Shown here: positions 34,191 through 46,309 of the stretch, piece by piece
Layout of the letters: every line of letters begins with the position of its first letter
Position numbering within the stretch: position 1 is the stretch's first letter
NCBI GenBank assembly: GCA_017893485.1
Contig: CM030368.1
Location: 106,027,549-106,091,548, forward strand
Length of the DNA: 64,000 bases
From: Hemerocallis citrina
Lineage: Eukaryota; Streptophyta; Magnoliopsida; Asparagales; Asphodelaceae
Direction of reading: 5' to 3'
Translations under genes and position numbers: made by a program
Notes under the pieces: generated by a model
What the model saw: only the letters and a program-made list of their open reading frames with translations
What the model was told of the DNA's origin: nothing
Databases searched by the model: none

Positions 34191-34627
34191 GTGATAAATT
34201 CTTTTTTTTTATTTTATTAATTCGGATTATTTATTTAAAAATTGAAAAAAATGATTAAAATTCAGGAAAATTAATTAAAAATCCTAAAAAATAATTATAA
34301 ATTTGGGGGAATATTTTTGAGCCCCCGGGTAAATAATTATTGGTTAGAATGATTAATTAGTGCTCCCGGAGAGCAAATCATTCCTTTCCAAAATTGAATA
34401 AATGGTTCGAAAAAGTAATTTAAAAATTGGAAAAAATCACCAAAAATCTAGAGGGACCTGAGAGCAAACTTGGGCACGTTACTAGCTCAGAAAAGCACCA
34501 GTTGAGAACCCCTCAGACAAGATTCGAACACCCGTTGAGAACTCCGATAAAGCCCTGTACGCCATTAAAATAACAGAACTACTCCCCAAAGGCTGTAACA
34601 CACAGTCTTTAGGGAGTAGTTCGCTCG

Positions 34628-35207
34628 TGATATGGCTAAAAATGGGTTTAAATTGGAACCATTCAAAGTGGGCACGAATCATAAAGTCCCAAGGGCAAGA
34701 CGGTAATTTCTCCTGCAGACGGGTCCAAATTGGGAACCGGGTCCCTCCTCTTGGACCCGGTAACCCATGAACGAATCTGACTAGTTGAGAACGGGTCTCA
34801 ACCAATTAGGAGCTAGTTCAACGGGATTGGAGAAAATCCTGGCTCCCCCTGATCTTGAGGAGGTGGTTATAACCACCCTTATCCTGCCACATCGGGAAGT
34901 AGGGATTCACTCTTATCCTGAAAGAGATCCCCTTAGCGACTATAAAAACCCCCCTACCTCCTACTGTCACAGGTGATCACTCTTTCCACACTTGAGCTCT
35001 TTGTCTTCACTTTTTCTGTGTATTGACTTGAGTATCGGAGGGTTCGTCGCCGGGATCCATCCCGGTGTCTCCAACGTTTGTGCAGGTTCAAGGGAGCACC
35101 AAGGAGTCAACTATTCAACAAGGAAGAAGAAGGGTTTCGCCTGTTCGAGTTCCTCACAAACCTACAAATCTCATCTATTGCCCCCACACCAGGATTCAGC
35201 GGCAACA
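34628..35207 (+). repeat. 3' LTR of element C (580 bp)
   Basis: It starts TGATATGGCTAAAAATGGG and ends CAGCGGCAACA, matching the D LTR read on the minus strand at both ends and in the GACGGTAATTTC block. The TATA box is at 34941-34948 (TATAAAAA). The bases just upstream lack a clear purine tract. Confidence 0.9.
34941..34948 (+). promoter_or_regulatory. TATA box in the C 3' LTR
   Basis: TATAAAAA followed by CCCCCC about 313 bases into the LTR. The D LTR has TATAAATA at the corresponding place. Confidence 0.65.
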
Positions 35208-35226
35208 TACGTATATTAATAAATGT

Positions 35227-35247
35227 GTATATATATATATATATATA

Positions 35248-35283
<36 letters not shown>
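35227..35283. repeat. TA dinucleotide microsatellite
   Basis: About 28 TA units with one CT interruption at 35249, twenty bases after the end of element C. Confidence 0.95.
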
Positions 35284-35284
<1 letters not shown>

Positions 35285-35441
35285 TTTTGTAGGCATGTGT
35301 AAGACTCACACATTAATCAAGAGCTTCTCATCTTTAATCTTGATGATCAAAAACAAAACCTAGGGTGGAGATTTATTCCTAGTATAAACAAATCCAAACA
35401 AACATGTGAAACTTCTAGGGATGTAGGTGTCAAAATCCCTA

Positions 35442-35476
35442 CCCCCCCCCCCCCCCCCCCCCCGCCTTTTTTTTTT
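35442..35476. repeat. C22 tract followed by T10
   Basis: Twenty-two consecutive C, then GCC, then ten T. A run this long could be misread by the sequencer, so its exact length is unsure. Confidence 0.85.
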
Positions 35477-36634
35477 ATCTCATTCCTCTTTCCCTCTCAT
35501 CCACCACCGACCTATCCTCCTCCCCATCTTCAAGCCACCGAAACCCACCCCATCCATGACCGAAATTCAAATCCCCTCCATCTCATTTTCTAAGCCATAT
35601 TCTTCTACTTCTTCATGGTTCAACAACAAAGGAAGCAAGTGTGTAGAAAAGAAAGAGAGAAAGAGAGAGTTTTCATTTTTGTAGGTTCATGGTTATTCTT
35701 AGAAGAGAAGGAAAAGAATTGACTGGAGAAGGAGCAAGCAAGCAAGGAGTTGCTTTTAGGAGATTTCTTCTAAGTGGGTGATCTCTAAACTCATTCTTGT
35801 TCAATTTATGTGATTAAAATGCTTGCTTGAATTCTATGTGATATTAGGCAATAGAGTAGGTAATTCTTCATGCCTGAGTTTGGTTGAGATGTGAAGTAGA
35901 GGTAGGAAGTTGCAACTTGCTATTATATGCATGTCTTTAGTTAGAGAATTTGTAACTTGGTGATAAGTTAGAATTATGACATCAAAATATTACTGTATGA
36001 TCTTGATGATGTTTAGAGCAAGCCCAAATTATTTCATAATTTTTGGTTATGAATTGATAGGTCAAATGGTTTGTTTTCCCGGAACAGTAGAAGGGGGAAA
36101 CTAGTTGTGTTTGCCTTTTAGCATGCTTGTGTTCAAAAAATCATATCTTGAGTGTGAGAACTCATTTTGAATTGAATTTTGAACTTGAGTTAGATGTATA
36201 TGTTAAAAACCTGTATTCCAAATTTTAGAATATTTGGAATTTAATTGCTATTTTTAATGTATTTGTTTGTTCTATTGGATGAGTGGGGAAAACTTTAGCT
36301 AAGTAGATGGAAATGTGAACTTTGAGAAATTGTATCTCTCAATTGGTATGGAATCTTGTAATAAATTTGAAATGTAGCATCTTGTATATGTCTACTATTA
36401 GTGTACCAAATTTGAGAATTGTTAGAGAACATTTGGTACTTCATTCGATCGATTGGAAACAGCGCAGCGAGAAGGACATAGCTATTGTTGTGTTTGAAGA
36501 TGCTGATTTTGATCGATGATTGGAAAATCATAACTCTCAAATGGTATGAAATTTTATGATGAAATTTGGAACGTAGTATGTTGTATATTTCTACTATTAG
36601 TGTACAAAATTTGAGAATATTTTAAGAAGATTAA

Positions 36635-39507
36635 TGTAACACCTATTTCCGATTATGCGGATTTCTATTTCTTTTCTCTTTTTCCGTGTATTCTTGTAGT
36701 TCAATTTTGTATAAATCATCCCAATGCATTTAAATCATTTTGAATATCCTGTTGAAACTCAAATTTATATCCCACACTAGAATTTGTCTCTTCTTTTATT
36801 TATTTCACTTTGAAGCCCAATGTCCTAATTGTTTTAATTAATTTTTGAGCCCAAGAACCAAACCCACTAACCCAGAACCCATTACCTCTATATTGTACAG
36901 AATCAAATCTATACACACAGCCCTATACAATTTCTTCACTTTTCCCCCACTCTTCCCACAATCCCGTAACCACTCTCCCACTATCTCTCTTTCCCGTTAT
37001 TAACACTCCCCATTTACTCTCTCTGTTTCTCTAACAAACAGAACAAAACCAAATAAACACAGCTCCCAAGCTCATCGCCATTACCGATGCTCTCCACCCT
37101 TCCGCCGTCGCGCCATCTCTCCTCCTCCACCGCAGAGCCCCGACGTCTCCAGTCGAAGCATCACCAACCAGTCACTCCGTCTTCTCACTCTCATCCCGTC
37201 GCCATCCCTCTCCCCCGAAGCACCACCTCTCCTCGTCGAAGCTCTCCAGTCGTCCGCAGCCACCTGCGGCAGTGCTTCCGTCGACAGCCCCCTGCGGTGC
37301 TCTCCCCCTGTCGCGCCACAGCGCTCCGCCATGACTACCGCTCAACCCCATCGCCATTCCGCTCGCCCTCTCCATCGACATCCTCGACCCCTCCCGCTCG
37401 AGCCGCCGTCGACACACCCAGTCGCAACCCTGAGCGTCGCTCGCCTCCACCTCCGCCATTGTTGCCGCTCATCTCCACCTCACCGAGCCCGTTCGTCCCG
37501 TCGCCTTGCCGCCAGCATCACCAGAGCCTCGAGCGCCCTCCCGCTCGAGCCCAGTCCACCTGTGCCCACCTCTGTCTCCGAGCATCTTCCGCCCCCTCCA
37601 ATTGCGCCGTCGCCGAGCTAGCCGCTGCCCCCATCGCTCCCGCACTCAGTTCTCTCCCGCTCGCTCTCTCTCTCTCTCTCTCCCCCTGTGTGTGTGTGTG
37701 TGTGTCGATGAGGAGAAGAATTGGGTTGTGGTTGCTGGTTGTATTATTGGGGTTTTGGTTTTGTAGTGTTTGGTGTTTGGTTGGAAGAAGGGGGTCAGAT
37801 CACTTGTTGCGGTTGTATTACTGTTTGGGGAATCTCATTGTGTTGGTGTTGGGTGGATTGCTATCTGGTGTGTTGGTGTTTAGTGTGCTGTTTGGAGTTG
37901 TGTGGGGCTGTTTGCTGTTGGGTAGGGATTATTGACTGCTGGTTGGATATTGTTGCTATTTGGTGTTTATTGGAGTTGTTGCTAGAGTGGAGTCGGTGTG
38001 TTTACCATTTGGAGTTTTGCTGACTTGGAGCCATTGAAAGGAGTAGTTGTTGTTGCTGATTTGGCGTGGCTGCCACACATTTCGCACATGTTCGACTGCC
38101 CGGGATACTGCTCCCGTTATTTTGTCCTTAATGTCATCGTCGTCAACTAACAGGCAAGTCCACTTGAACTCTTTTAATTTTCTAGTTCAAGCTTATTGAT
38201 CTCCTGCAAGTAGTTCCATTTCAATTATTTCAATTTGCTTTGTGTCCCATCTCGTTAAGAGTATCGAGGGTTTACACGAGCTAACCCGACGTACTCTTGA
38301 CCTCTTAATATATCCATTGACTCAAACCCAAGCCTGAACACATACTTGACATGAATAAAATAAATAGAACTTGTACATGTGGAAAACACGTCGTGATTAA
38401 ATGCATGTTATTACTTGTGACCTTGTGACTTGAACTTGACATGATACACTTGACTTGTTAACTGGGAAATTCACATGACTTGCTGTAAGTGATTCTTACC
38501 ACATGTATGATACAATAACTCGATAATTACCCACTTGATAAATATTTATGTGATGCTGCCTTGTCTGTCTTGTACTGAGGTTTCGACCCAGTTTTATCAA
38601 GAACCAGTTAAATTAATATAAAGAGAATTGTTGTTTTAGAATTACTACTTCATGCCTATTATTGTGTAATATATCATGTTGCTGCATAATTACCATTCAC
38701 TTGACATTATTATGACTGCCCGCATGTGCATGAATGACTTAATAAAATACTAAAACAAGCCGGGGTTTCTAAGGGTTGACCTAGTAGTGGACCGTCTCAG
38801 AAAATGTACTCGGAAGGGCCCTCTTGTAACATGGACTTGTTATATAGAAGGTGGAGAATACGTGTGGAGACGTGGACTTGTTATCTTGTTATCTTGTTGT
38901 CGTGATATACCGAGTACACGCTCTGTTGACCCCACCACTATGTCTCAAACGTACATTGTTTTGCGTGCACCGAACCTGTGGTACGGCACACATGGGACAC
39001 AGAAGTACGTGCACTAGATAGGAAGAACAACTTGATAATAGACCTAGTTGACATGTATACATACTCGATAAAGACCCTTGCTATTAGTCCATTATTGCCT
39101 TGCAAATTTGATCTTGATTCACACTTCCTACATGTACCTTACTTCCTTACTCTCTGCTTTCACTACTTGTTGTCCGTACTTGCTCTAAGGACAAATTTTC
39201 CTTCTTTTTAGATAATCAAGCACAGGTGCATAAAGAGAATTTCTAGGAGGCATTGATGAGCAGTTCTTCTACATTGGACCAGGAGTCTCTCGAGTTACTT
39301 GGTAAGTCTTTATATTCCAGATATGGTTATTGAATTTCATTCTCGTTTATGTGATCATGTTTCCTGCGTGGTTGTGATTAATTTTTCTTATATTGTTGAG
39401 CTAAGACTGGTACAGCTTATGGATGATATGAGTTGACGTACTTATATCATTCGCTGGGCCTCAGTTACATGCCTGTGTTTCCGTATTCCGGGAAGCGGGG
39501 CGTGACA
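36635..39507 (+). mobile_element. L1: solo long LTR (2873 bp)
   Basis: It starts TGTAACACC and ends GGGAAGCGGGGCGTGACA, flanked by ATTAA at 36630-36634 and 39508-39512. It is a diverged, shorter relative of L4 and the E LTRs, with a GC-rich leader island (about 37070-37720), a candidate intron (38154-39211) and the CAAGCCGGGGTTT block at about 38757. No internal domain. The 282-residue frame in the island (37087-37935) is low-complexity and not a gene. Confidence 0.9.
38154..39211 (+). other. Candidate GC-AG intron inside L1
   Basis: The donor is CAG|GCAAGT at 38154; the acceptor is a pyrimidine-rich CCTTCTTTTTAG ending at 39211. It is in the same relative place as in L4 and E although the rest of L1 has diverged. 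Confidence 0.4.
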
Positions 39508-40006
39508 ATTAAATACCCTATTTAATCGTTACAAATTAGCGCAGTATGAAGGAGAGTTGTTGTCTCTGTGTTGTGTTGGCTGATTTTGTTCCATATTCAA
39601 AATTGCATAACTCCTAGTATATTATGAGTTAGGAGCTAAAATTTTGGGGTGTAGCTCTTGTATATGTCTAGTTATTGAATCTAAAAATTCATAAGTATTG
39701 GACGTTTGGTTGAATTGATATTGACCATTGAGTACGGTATGTTCAGTTCAGTCCAGTTTTTGAGTAATCGGTAAAGTTGTGGAATTATGGAATGGTGTGT
39801 TGAGAATTTGGAAGAATTATCAACTAGAGAATTGTAGTAGAGAATCGTAGCTTTCTAAAACATCTAGAATCATGCAATTCCAGTTTGTGTAGCAAAAGTC
39901 ATGATTTTGTTTAGATTGGGGCAGAACCAGTCTTAATTGAAGGAGTTGGTTCTTGTAAAAGGAACTTATTTCCTGTGTGTATACTGATAGAAATTAGAAT
40001 AGTTGT
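39508..40006 (+). mobile_element. G, part 2
   Basis: AT-rich LTR sequence between L1 and E, no frame of note. It starts with the second copy of the L1 duplication and ends with the first copy of the E duplication (GTTGT). Confidence 0.55.
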
Positions 40007-43000
40007 TGTAACCCCTATTTCCCCAAATCCGTATTTTCTGTGTATTTTTTGTATTGAAAATTTTTGTAAATTAATTTTTCTGCTCTTAAACTCTTTTGTT
40101 AAAATATGTTTTTGGATCTTCAATTAAAATCTATTTATGATCAAAGGTTTATTTGTGGTTATTTTCGAATGAATTTATGTAGTAATTCAAATCCTATTAT
40201 TTTTGTTACCATTGATATTATTATTAGTACTTCGGTTATTCTCATTATTATTATTATTATTCTTTTAACTCGACTAAAACAAAGTGTATCTTGCAAATGA
40301 TATGTATAGCTATTTATTTTGAAAGCCACTCTATTTTATTATTATTAGTTTTATTAATATTATTATTATTATTTTAAGCGTTAATTGAATTAGTATTAAA
40401 TTATTTAATTTTTCTTATTGGATAACCTCTTTACCCTATTTAAAACCCACTATCCATTTCCTATATACAGCTCCAACCCGATTTACATTTACCCTGTTTG
40501 TTACCCGAAACCCACATTTCCCTTAAACCCGAAACCCCCGTTCTCAGCCTAACCCTAATAAACCCCTGGATATATATATCAACCCATATGTAAATTGAGA
40601 CTGTTCATCTTCTTAAAAAACACCAGCCGCCTTCTCCTTCTCTCCCTCCCGACTCTTCAACTCTCCCTCACTCCCGTCCGCCTGCAGCGAGCCTAGCCAC
40701 CCTCCGCAACTCCCCATCGCAACCCAGCTCCTCCTGAGCGACGCACCGCGTGACTGCAGTGCCGACAACCAGGCGATGTCAACAGCCACCTCCGGTGCCC
40801 CTGCCTCCTCTCGACAGCCCCGTAATGCCAGCCCTGCTGCGTGCTTCCCCAGTCGCGCTGCCTTCCCTGCGACCACTAGATGCCCATCCCCCCTGCAGCC
40901 CTAGCGGCCTGCGGTGCTTCTCCCCCCATCGGCAGACTAGAGACAGCCGCAACAGCACACCGCTATGTGCTGTCTCTCCCTTTGCCGTTACAGTGAGCTT
41001 CCCTCGTTGTCCATCTTGGCGATGCCGTCGTCTTGCCATTGGTCGCTATTGCTCGTGGGCAACGTCTTCCCGTTCACTCTCGTTTGAGGTTGCATGTGCA
41101 CGGTACTTGCACGTGTTATCTCGGATTGTTGATCTCGTGTTTGGGTTCGTTGTTCGTGAGTTCGTGGGTTGTGTTCGTCGCTCGTTGGATTGCGGTTTTC
41201 GTTCGTGGTCTGTTGAGTTCGTTAGCCAGGAATCCGTTCTCATTATTCTTGGTTCCATCGTTTCGTTATCGGTTAAGGCAAGTAACTTGTACTCCCATTT
41301 ATTTGTTTGATACAAGTCAAAAATACCACCTATAGTGTAGTTGAGTCTAGAGAGGATTCTTGTAGTGTTATTTTGATGGGTTTTTTTCTATTGTGAAACT
41401 TGACCATAGTTACCTCACGACACAATATGGACATGAACTAACTTAGGTTTTACCCGTTCTTGATTTTGATCATGTATATGAGACTTTTGTGAGAATTCGT
41501 GATTTGGTTGAGACACATGTGATATATTTGGTGTGGATATGCTAGATACCCTAATTCATGATGTTTGGATACTTGGTAGACTCGATTTCATATTTTGTTG
41601 TGTTTTGAACAAGTTTTGTATGATATAGTTGAGTTGTCGTTAAAGGGAAAAATCTGTATTTTGTCGATGATCTGTTTTATTTGCGGTTTTGGACTGTCTT
41701 GAAGTCAGCATCTTAATTTCGGTATAAAACATGAGTTTTAGAAAATTTTGTCTACTTTTAAACCCCTCTGACCTTGCTTGTTTTTGTTTTCGTATGTGCG
41801 AGTTATGACTGTTTTACTACAGAGGTGTCGATCTTTTCCAGATTTTGTTTTTCGATGATTTTGATGACTAAATGATTTTAATACTGATGCTACATATATT
41901 ATTTTGATCCAAAACTTTGGTCGGTATTTCTTTATCTAGTTAGGGAATACCCAGAATTTTGGTGATTTTTATTGATGCGTTTTATATATCCTTTCATGCT
42001 CTTTTATGAAAACTATACTTGCGGTATTTTACTCGCTGTTTTGTAAAGAATCATATTTTCACCCGGATTGCTTTTACTGTATGAAAATTTTTTGTGAAAT
42101 ATGAAAGTTAGTATATTTTATTTATTTTCATCTCCCTTTCGCGGATTTGGATTTCGTTTCATTGGTTGCGAGATATTATAGTTTTCGTACAGCAGTGTTG
42201 GGAATTCCAGATTTGCCAAACTATCGTTTATTGGTGTTTTCTGATTTTTGATGACTGGTCTAATTTTATTGAAAAATTCTAAAACTTTATAATTTGATAC
42301 TAGAAATATAGAAGAATACCCCAGATTGTTCATAGATTTATTTAATGTGTTTTCATGCTATTTTCCTGTTCTTGAATTCGTTTTCCTGATTTCTGGCTGA
42401 ACCAAATTTCTGTATTCAAATAAGTTTTGAGCTATGTTTTTGTGTATTAATATATGACTTATTTATACTCGCTGGATTCGGTTGGAAGTTTATTTTCTAG
42501 AAGTTTCAACGGATTCAGATTTGCATTGTTGGAACACTGGAAATCACTGTTTTACTACAGTGTGGTCTTGCAGTCCCGAACTTGAGATTTGGGTATTTTA
42601 TTCTTTTATGAGATATCTTGCACTCGTACATGTTTATCTTGCGACTTGCACTGATCACATGATCAAGCCATGTTAATCTTGATATACTTGCTCTGTTCGT
42701 GACACACCTGCATGCTTTTTTGACATTAATAATAAATAATCAAGCCGGAGTTTAAGGGAAAGATCGAATAGTGGATAATTCAGAAACGTATACTCGGAAG
42801 GCGGCCCGTGTTTCCCATTACTTGTTGCCATGTCTCATGATTATATGATTCTTATTTGATTTTACTTGTTGCCATGTTTCCTGATTACATGAGTCATTCT
42901 TGTTATTACTATATGATTATATGTTGCCATGATTCGTGATGATTCATGCTTGTTACTACTTGTTGCCATGTGATCATGACTACATGACTCGTGCTTGATA

Positions 43001-43880
43001 CTTACTGTCACTTGTTCATGATTATGTGGCTCGTGCTTGATACTTGTTACTTGACTTGTCCCCGAGTATACTGCCCTCTATGGTCCACTATGAAATCTAA
43101 AGCGAAACTGTTTTAATGTAGTAACCATATCGTATGGGCTGCATGAATTGCTACCTAGATAGTAATTCACTACAAGACTTGAAACATGATACTTGAACAT
43201 GATATTTGAACATGATACATGCTTGCTTGATACTTGACTACATGATACATGAGACTTAATACATGATTACATGATACTTGACACTGGATGCATGTGTACA
43301 TGATACTTGATTACTTGACACTTGATTCATGCCATTTACACTTGTTCACTTTGCCATGCTAGTTGTTTATTTTGACATCATGCTTATACCATGTTGCTAG
43401 TTTGTTTCTCCATGTACTTGTATCCTACATTATAAGTGGCCCGTAACTTGCAATTGACGGGTACTTGTTTTTCTCTTTTCCTCTTTCCTGCATTGTTGAA
43501 TTGCAGATTTTGGAGAACAGGTTCCAGATAGTATTGGTGACATGAAGTATTAGTGCTGGATCTTGTTATGATTATTCTTTGTAGTTGTTTGAACAATATT
43601 GTATTTTTGATACTTGGATTTATTCTTGTATTTGGGCAATCTGATCCAGGATTATTTGTGTATTTTAGATCATGACTATTTGAGATTAATATATTTTATT
43701 TCAAGTATTCTTATTGGTATTTGGTTCATATGTGCATGTGGTTGACTTTCTTGGCTTCCGGCTCTGATTATATTGTGATATGTTGTAAAGATTCCTGAAC
43801 AGCTTATGGATGATGAAAATCATTCGCTGGGCCAATGTTACGTGCTCGTATTCTATATTTTTGAAAAACGGTGCGTGACA
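40007..43880 (+). repeat. 5' LTR of element E (3874 bp)
   Basis: It starts TGTAACCCC and ends GGTGCGTGACA. TATATATATC near 40568 is the likely TATA region, followed by a GC-rich island (about 40615-41277) and the candidate intron 41278-43506. A short CATG-rich array lies near 42820-43040. The bases before the end are changed (GAAAAACGG) relative to the 3' LTR. Confidence 0.92.
41278..43506 (+). other. Candidate GC-AG intron inside the E 5' LTR
   Basis: Donor AAG|GCAAGT, acceptor TTGAATTGCAG after a long pyrimidine run. Splicing would join the GC-rich leader to ATTTTGGAGAACAGG and so to the primer site and gag, removing 2.2 kb. Confidence 0.45.
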
Positions 43881-43890
43881 GGATTTTTAG

Positions 43891-43903
43891 TAGTATCAGA
43901 GCC
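43891..43903 (+). other. Primer binding site of E (initiator tRNA-Met, one change)
   Basis: TAGTATCAGAGCC differs from the F site by one base. It lies 10 bases after the LTR end. Confidence 0.85.
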
Positions 43904-44108
43904 CAGGTTTGGCTAATGTATTAGTTTTACTGATATATTAGACAAGCTTGGCTCGAACTGGGATCTGCTCATCATTTCACCAACCATGCATGCATAAATG
44001 AATTATTACCAACATTGATCTGAATACAAGTCTTATTCCAATTTTTTTGATCCTTTCTTATTCAATTCCTTGATTCCTTGATTCTTCATCCTCTTTTAGT
44101 CTTCCTCT

Positions 44109-45222
44109 TTGATTGATTTCTTGTTGGGCATGAATTCGTTTCTTTCGTACACATCAACATTGATCTGGATGCTAACTATTTTCGGTTTTGTGCAGACTAG
44201 GGCTCGTAGGGGTTCTACTTCTCGTCTTCAGGATGATCATCCCGGATTTGAGGCCATCACCAATGTGTTGGAGCGGCTGATCAATATGCTGCAAAACCAC
44301 AATGACTTGGTGATGACTGCCTTAGAAGCTGCTCGAGTTCCTCTGCCCATTGCGCCTACACAGGCCATTCTTCCTTCTCTCCTAGGTACAGTCACAGACT
44401 TCATGAGGCTGCATCCCGACAGGTTTTCAAGCACTGAGATGCCTTTGGAGGCTGAACAATGGTTGATTCGGACAGAGCAACTGCTTTTGGCAGCTAGAGT
44501 GGCAGATGCAGATCGAGTGGATGTGGTAACCATCCAGTTGGTGGACTTGGTTCATATTTAGTGGAGGTCCGAGTCCGAAAGGCTCGAAAGACCGATCACT
44601 TGGGTCACTTTCACTAGGAGCTTCTTGGAGAAGTTCTTCCCTAGAAGCACTAGAGTGGAGATGGAGCAACAATTCTTGGTCCTGAAACAAGTTGGTCATT
44701 ATTTCTAGTAATGGAATTTTGTTACATATTGTCCAAGCAATGTTGTAATATGGGACTTTCTTGAAACAGGGCTCCAAGTCTGTGGATGAGTACGCAGCCG
44801 AATTTACAAGACTTAGCCGCTTTGCAGCCGTTCTTGTGGCGAACGAAGAGGATAGGGCTCGTCGGTTCATTTTGGGACTTGCTCGTGACATCAAGGTGCA
44901 ACTTGTCTCTCTCCACTTGCATACTTATGCTGATGCTCTCGAGGCAGCTCGAGCTCAGGAGCAGGCTCATGGTGGATTGGCTCCTCCCCAGCGGACTGTT
45001 CCGCTCTCCTTTGCTGTTGTTAGGCCTTCTGGTGGGCCGATTCAGAGGCCTGTCCCAACCCCTCTGGTCAGGGCAGCTCCTTACCCTCCTGTCGCTCCTC
45101 GGAGAGAGGGATTCTGTGATTTCTGCCAGATGCTCGGGCATGTGCACAGAGACCGCAGGCGTACCAATCGTCGCTGTTTTGGTTGTGGTTCTGCTGACCA
45201 TACAATGCAGGATTGTCCATAG
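44109..45222 (+). pseudogene. gag: Chromovirus-type gag of element E, one nonsense codon and one candidate intron
   Basis: Gag packages the RNA. The first part (44109-44561) has TRARRGSTSRL and ends in the capsid-like EAEQWLIRTEQLL. A TAG at 44560-44562 stands just before WRSESERLE, so the frame continues beyond it. The second part (from 44770) has SVDEYAAEFTRLSRFA and a C-terminal Cys/His region: CDFCQMLGHVHRDR lacks the last Cys, CFGCGSADHTMQDC is a complete CCHC. Between LVLKQ and GSKS lie 79 bases that interrupt the frame. The true start is uncertain; TTTTGTGCAG before ACTAGGGC at 44197 could be an acceptor. Downstream, NLIAVDAEFDEEDAPG looks like the start of protease, then coding ends. 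Confidence 0.8.
44691..44769 (+). other. Candidate 79-bp GT-AG intron in E gag
   Basis: It starts GTTGGT, ends TTGAAACAG and contains stops. Removing it joins CTG AAA CAA to GGC TCC AAG in frame (LKQ-GSKSVDEY), which is the continuous order expected in this gag family. The end TGAAACAG resembles the upstream exon end TGAAACAA, so a small tandem duplication is an alternative origin. Confidence 0.5.
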
Positions 45223-45917
45223 CAGCAGTAAATGGCTCTTCCAGCCAGGGGTCCCGTTTAGCAGGTTGCTCCATCTCGCGGTCTAATCAGACCATCGCTT
45301 CCTCCGCAGTGCCAGATTTTCGGCCAGAGGACCGCTGTCCCCAGGAGAGGTCAGGCTTTCAACCTGATTGCTGTAGATGCTGAGTTTGATGAAGAAGATG
45401 CTCCAGGTATATTTTGCATTAGTTATTTGGTTGTTTCTCTTTTGTTCCTTCATTTTGTCTTGTATTATTTTTTCACATTATCTTTCTGCATTGTGTTCTC
45501 CTCACTCCTGTTCATCTATTCATTTTTTTTCCTGTCTCTTTGTTTTGTTATTTTGCAAGTCTTGTGGTGTTTCTTCTTCATTTTTGATACCATTTACTTC
45601 CTTTTTACATTCCATTTTGCCACCATGCACCCATTCATTATTAGATTCCATTCTTCCCTGTCATTTCTCTCTTTGATTCCAGTTCTGTCTACTCCCTTAT
45701 CTTGATTTGTTATCTTGTGTGGTTTCTTCTTTTTGATACCGTTTGCTTCTTTTCTTGCATTCCATTTGACCATCCTTGTTATCCATCTTCCTTCTTTTCC
45801 AGGTGTTGCCTTTGCTTTGTCCCTTTCCCTTTATCCTCTGCTTTGTTACCCTTCCCCAGTTTGCTTTTTGCCTGGTCCGATGTACCGCCTAAGCTAATTT
45901 CAAGAACAAAATTTTGT
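45223..45917 (+). other. Pol-less filler and 3' end of element E
   Basis: After the gag tail this is T- and C-rich sequence with low-complexity frames only (45377-45968). CCAG|GTATAT at about 45407 and TTTTCCAG at about 45802 could be splice sites. The end AATTTCAAGAACAAAATT (45896-45913) resembles the 3' hairpin of other chromoviruses with G-to-A changes. The purine tract expected before the 3' LTR is missing. Confidence 0.6.
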
Positions 45918-46242
45918 TGTAACCCCTGTTTCCCCAAATCTGTATTTTCTGTGTATTTTCTGTATTGAAAATTTTTGTAAATTAATTTTTCCGCACTTAA
46001 ACTCTTCTGTTAAAATTTGATTTTAAGTCTTCTATTAAAATCTATTTACGATCAAAGGTTTATTTGTGGCTATTTTCGAATGAATTTATGAAGTAATTCA
46101 AATCCTATTATTTTTGTTTCCATTGATATTATTCTTAATATTTCGGTTATTCTAATTATTATTATTATTATTCTTTTAACTCGACTAAAACAAAGTGTAT
46201 CTTGCAAATGATATATATAGCTATTTATTTTGAAAGCCACTC

Positions 46243-46309
<67 letters not shown>
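46243..46309. repeat. TTA microsatellite in the E 3' LTR
   Basis: About 22 uninterrupted TTA units. The 5' LTR has a shorter, interrupted version at about 40335-40374. Confidence 0.95.

Larger units (their letters stand above)
10971..35207 (+). mobile_element. Element C: decayed Tat-lineage Ty3/gypsy element carrying two nested insertions
   Basis: Order: 23-base LTR remnant, primer site, gag, protease, [L4], RT and RNase H, second RNase H, [F], integrase, tandem repeats, antisense coiled-coil frame, 3' LTR. The second RNase H domain after the first places it in the Tat lineage, as does sequence similarity to element D along its whole length. Excising L4 and F with one TSD copy each rejoins the reading frames exactly. 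All coding parts contain stops or frameshifts, so it is inactive. C is the oldest-looking coding element here with D. Confidence 0.9.
35208..36634 (+). mobile_element. G, part 1: fragment of a long plus-strand LTR
   Basis: Sequence between the C end and the L1 insertion. It has an F-like region around 35690-36630 (a CTAAGTGGGTGATCTC block corresponding to F near 20615, then AT-rich sequence). Before that are a TA run, a C run and a GA-rich stretch. It continues after L1, E and D and ends at 57357. Where G begins is not resolved; bases 35208-35425 might belong to another host. Confidence 0.55.

Noticed and set aside
35065..35313. Frames ending in Tyr-Ile repeats around the TA microsatellite
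   Set aside because: They are translations of the TA run on either strand.
37087..37935. A 282-residue frame rich in Pro, Ser and Arg in L1, and similar frames at 14074-14568, 40750-41310 and 46531-47248
   Set aside because: They lie in the GC-rich leader island of LTRs, are open on both strands, differ in frame between homologous copies and have no domain. GC-rich DNA simply has few stops.
44722..45286. Alternative-frame proteins over E gag (44722-45201 minus, 44786-45286 plus)
   Set aside because: The frame of 44761-45222 has the gag capsid end and zinc knuckle; the others are shadows.
45377..45968. Leu/Phe/Ser-rich frames resembling membrane proteins downstream of E gag
   Set aside because: They come from T- and C-rich low-complexity DNA, overlap in several frames and have no start context or conserved motif.
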